A stretch of 64,000 bases of DNA, taken from Tiliqua scincoides. Taxonomy: Eukaryota; Chordata; Lepidosauria; Squamata; Scincidae. The notes beneath the pieces were generated by a model, which ran no database searches, had not been told where the DNA came from, and was given only the letters and a program-made list of their open reading frames with translations. Of this stretch, positions 60,862 to 64,000 are shown piece after piece; position 1 is the stretch's first letter; each line of letters starts with the position of its first letter. A program made the translations under genes and the position numbers. Location: the NCBI RefSeq assembly GCF_035046505.1, contig NC_089821.1, positions 195,448,377-195,512,376 on the forward strand, in the 5' to 3' direction.

Positions 60862-61370
60862 CTGTTATACAAGCCCTTCTTAACTCAGTGCAGGGATGGG
60901 TAATGTGCAGTTGCACAGCGGAAAGGGAACGGTACACTTTGGGCACTCAGAAGTGCTTATACATTTCCAGTGGAATGAATCACAAATTACTAGAACCTGT
61001 GTATGCTTATATGGAGCCATGCCTCGGTGCATGTGTCTCTGGGGATCCTGGGAAGTAGCTTGGAGGGAGAAAGATAGATCGATGCTTGGCAAATAAGTCA
61101 AGAGGATATTTGCAGATACTTGTATGAAAAAGTAAGCTATGGGAGCCCCCATATCTGCAGATTCTGTATCTACGGATTCAGTTATCTGTGGATTGGGTCT
61201 GGACTCCTCCGTGTAGGCTCGCACCGGAGGCAATGGGAGCACCCATCCACTGGGAATTCCACTGGGAATGTATAAGCACCTCTGAGTGCCTGAAGTATAC
61301 CGTTCCCTTTCCACTGCGCAACTGCACATTGCCCATCCCTGCACTGAGTTAAGAAGGGCTTGTATAACAG
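60862..61370. repeat. Inverted repeat with 115-bp arms in the WASF1 intron
   Basis: Arms at 60862-60977 and 61256-61370 are complementary at well over 90 percent of positions, starting from ctgttatacaagcccttct. The 278-base loop holds a Tigger-like segment. The opposite-strand frames here (60855-61058, 60880-61344) are mirror shadows of the arms. Confidence 0.85.
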
Positions 61371-61465
61371 GGGACCATGGGGACAGGCGTTTGCCAGTAT
61401 CTGTGGTTTCAGCTATCCATGGGGCTTTCCGGAAAAGAACCCCCGCAGATAAGGGGACACGCCTG
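61130..61465. mobile_element. Tigger-like element, part of the inverted-repeat complex
   Basis: The right end, read on the minus strand, starts CAGGCGTGTCCCCTTATCTG with TA outside (61466-61467). The block near 61141-61195 (cccccatatctgcagattc, then atctgtggattgggtctgg) is typical of this transposon group. The left end is not clear. Confidence 0.6.
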
Positions 61466-61788
61466 TATTGTCCTCATCTAGTTATTACCTTTTTGCTGTA
61501 TTTATGTTGATAAAATGGTTCTGAGAGACCAAGACTCTTGCACTACTCTTTACTCAGTACCTTCCCAACCAAACACTCAGGATCTCAATTTGAAAACATC
61601 AAAAGATTGATATGTCAAAGTCAAATTAATTTCTATTATAATCTGCAGTGTAAAGGGGAGCAAAATGACCAACATCATGTCCCACTCTCTGACTAATTAA
61701 ACAATTCGCAGATTAGTGGAAGGAAAGCCTGGGAGCCACCATTTGGTATATGATGGATTAATCATGAGCCTCAGTTATATCACTAACG

Positions 61789-62283
61789 ACCCAATCCTAA
61801 CTTCTCTGTCTGTTATCGCCTCTTCTGCTGGAGCTGACTGCTATAAAGCAGTCATCACTGGTTATAAAAGGTGCTCCAGCAGCATATGAAACCACAAGCT
61901 GCTGGAGCGCCAATGAAAAGGCTGGAGCCTTCTGTGTGCTCCAGAGGAACCAGAGGCCACTGTTGATAGAGGTATGATGGTGGGGGAAGCAGAATAGGGC
62001 AGCGACGGGGTGGAAAATGGGCAAATCAGATCTGGGAAGACGACAGGTTCAGCGGCCGCTGAATTCCAACCTCCTCACCAAACCCAATCCCACAGCGTGG
62101 GCCCATACAGACCTGAACCAGATATTAAGGTAGTGCAGGTCCAAGTAGACCCTCCCCCTGTGCCACAGAGGTTAACCCCAATTGTTCCTTTACCCAGAGG
62201 AAACCACCCCCCCCCCCCGTGAGATATAGTGGTAGCTATTTTGGCACTGCTAAATTGGTGGTGGTGGGGATAATAGGATTGAG
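61789..62283. repeat. Family B interspersed repeat in the WASF1 intron
   Basis: It starts gacccaatcctaacttct and ends gataataggattgagtta, inverted ends. A C-run lies at about 62209-62218. Confidence 0.6.
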
Positions 62284-62637
62284 TTATAAGTTTCTTAATC
62301 ATCATGGCTCAATTTAAATAAGATAAGAAATACCTATATAGGATATTTATACAATCTCACTGCTATAAAACTGTATGCCAACTTTTCTATCATTTGTAAA
62401 TTTCTGCAGCTACTGTTTTCATATAATCATTTAAATTACAAGCTCTATTCAAAGACAAGCAAAGTTGAGAGGGGAAAAAACAAAAAAAAAAATCTATCTG
62501 GCAATCTGTCTATTTGAACACCAATCAGTGAAATGCTTTAAATACACTTCCTAGAAATAATTAGACACATTACATCAGCTAAAAAATAAATAGCTTCTCT
62601 GCTTCGGTAAGGAAGGAACTCTGCTAATAACAGATAC

Positions 62638-63233
62638 CTTTTCGTATTGCTTCCAAGAGGACACTTCGGGCATCGCTGATGACAGGTAGTGTTGATGGGT
62701 GACGTTTGGGTTCAGAAACAGGAGCAACTTGAGATGGTGGGGACGGAGGCATTATTGGAAGATGAGGGCCAGGGACAGTGGTGGTGGGAGTGTGGGAGAG
62801 AGTTGCAACTGGTGATGAGGGCCGAATGCCAGGAGGTGGCAGTGGAGGAGGCGGTGGCGGTGGCGGCAGTCCTTGCATTTCGCCTTGTGGAAGTGGAACG
62901 GCTTCACATACTTGGGCTGCTCTAGTGACTGGAGGAGATGGCTGTGCTAGAGGAGGTGCAATTGGAGGAGGAGCAGGGTGAAGAACTCCTGGAGCAATCT
63001 GGAGAGGAGCTGGCGGTGGAGGCACAGCTGGAGCTTGCAAAGCAGCTGTTGGAGGAGGTGGGGGAGGGGGCACGGGAGGGGGAGGGGTGGAGATCATTGC
63101 AGATCTTAAAGAGGAAGTTGATAAAGCTGATGGAAGGGGTGGAGGAGGTGGGGGCGGAGTAGGGCTCACAAACACTGGTGCTCTGCCAGTAGCAGGGGAC
63201 TGTGGACGATTTTCAGTCAAGCCTGTGGCAGAG
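62638..63233 (-). CDS. WASF1: WASF1 (WAVE1) penultimate coding exon: proline-rich region and start of WH2
   Basis: This 596-bp exon is bounded by TTTTTTACTTCAG at the acceptor (63234-63246) and AAAAG|GTATCTG at the donor (62637/62638). The frame enters with the third base of a codon and leaves after the first base of glycine, which matches the next exon. It encodes [19 protein letters not shown], then poly-proline tracts ([43 protein letters not shown]) that bind profilin and SH3 proteins such as IRSp53. Then come [24 protein letters not shown], the first part of the WH2 motif. From memory of mammalian WASF1, the stretch after GIRPSSPV is several residues shorter here. Earlier exons with the WAVE homology domain lie beyond the window. 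Confidence 0.95.
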
Positions 63234-64000
63234 CTGAAGTAAAAAAACATTGCAAATGATTACAACCATAAGCATGAAGCTGAGCCTAAAGTAATTTATA
63301 TTTAACAATTATATTTTTAGACTTCAATCACTGGAGTAATACAAAGCCCTTAGAGCTTTCGTGCAAAAATGGTCATACTTCACTTATTTTCCTGCAAGTC
63401 CTCACTTTTTTTTTATTTGAAGATTTCTATCCTGCCTTTCCATAGCTCAAGCCTGTGAGCAACAATTCATAAAATATTCCAATAATCATAATAGAATGCA
63501 CAAATAAGATCAACAATTAAAATCAAACCATTAATCCTTTTAAAATGCAGTATGAGAAGATTCTTTAAATCTGGAACACTGGTAACTAATCTGATCTCTG
63601 AACGTACTAACAATTTATAGTTTACAACAAGACTTTGAAATTTTTGATTTCTGTCCCATAAAGGTCCTAGTCTTTCTTGAAATCTTAAGTCACAAGCCAA
63701 ATACACCCTTGCGTGAACTTACAAAAGAGCATTTGACATGCTGTTTTTAAAAAACAGTATCACAGCATGCTGTTTTTTGATGCTGATGCTGCATGGCAAA
63801 GTGCTTTCAAATTCATTCCAGATAGAAAAACTGACATCAGCAAAATCTTGCTGAAGCCTCTTTTGCCTTTGCACTTCAGAATGTGTTAGGACTAAGATAG
63901 AAGGAATTTTTTAAAAAAGACTTCCAAAAAATTAGATGCCCCTAAATTTTTCTTCAGTAAAAAAAAAGTTAATTCTGAATATCAATAAGAATAGGACTTG
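63234..64000 (-). other. WASF1: WASF1 intron, partial, with an interspersed repeat
   Basis: Intron sequence upstream of the penultimate exon, cut by the window edge. 63405-63560 (ttttatttgaagatttctatcctgcctttcc, then a caattcataaaatattcc-type tail) resembles a common reptile SINE/LINE-tail repeat. The 79-codon antisense frame at 63467-63706 is not supported as a gene. Confidence 0.6.

Noticed and set aside
60855-61344. Two similar proteins on opposite strands
   Set aside because: They are the two faces of the inverted repeat arms and share no known domain.
62689-63162. Plus-strand frames opposite the WASF1 proline-rich exon
   Set aside because: They are the complement of poly-proline codons (Gly/Glu/Val-rich), whereas the minus strand gives a known protein with correct splice sites.

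Overview
This is a vertebrate nuclear window, most likely from a squamate reptile (lizard). The evidence is one spliced host gene plus a repeat set typical of reptiles: CR1 LINEs with an AAGAACAT-type 3' tail, an endonuclease-type (RTE-like) LINE with a TTGCCAA 3' end, MIR-like SINEs, a 5S-rRNA-derived SINE and many small hAT and Tigger/pogo-like DNA transposons. I see no prokaryotic operon, no CRISPR array and no convincing LTR retrovirus.

The only host gene I can support is WASF1 (WAVE1), on the minus strand at the right end. The last coding exon (59771-59928) and the penultimate exon (62638-63233) join in frame. Together they give the proline-rich region and the complete WH2-central-acidic tail ending in DEVDWLE. 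A 3' UTR of about 0.77 kb with an AATAAA signal precedes them on the map. The rest of the gene lies beyond 64000. The roughly 58 kb to the left is intergenic.

Layout: 1-11 kb is AT-rich spacer with small DNA transposons. At 11.0-12.4 kb lies a young 5'-truncated LINE with an open reverse-transcriptase frame and a 15-bp target duplication. At 14.1 kb is a 5S-rRNA-headed SINE carrying the same 3' tail as that LINE. At 21.0-24.8 kb are two CR1 LINEs head to tail. From 24.8 to 30.3 kb are small transposons and a MIR with a large microsatellite.

The most unusual part is 30.36-51.01 kb. A chimeric unit of about 2.195 kb occurs as two full plus one partial copy in one orientation (30357-35356). It occurs again as three full plus one partial copy in the opposite orientation (43130-51010), with about 7.8 kb between the blocks. 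The unit joins a LINE 3' fragment with a micro-inversion, half a hAT element, an AT-rich stretch, a CpG island of about 0.7 kb with a tRNA-like A/B box pair, and a MIR split by a small transposon. If whole units are removed from each block, a simple ancestral locus remains on each side: a LINE with 12-bp target duplications on the left, and a CpG island followed by an uninterrupted hAT on the right. This fits insertion of whole units of one chimeric sequence at two homologous sites, through a circle or repeated template switching. An assembly artefact must be excluded first.

The spacer holds a LINE inserted into an older, inverted LINE (37.7-41.5 kb). Farther right are a Tigger/pogo-like element (51.3-52.1 kb), a twin-primed LINE inside a hAT (52.5-54.4 kb), another Tigger-like element (56.4 kb), a CR1-type tail split by a hAT (56.9-57.7 kb), and then WASF1.
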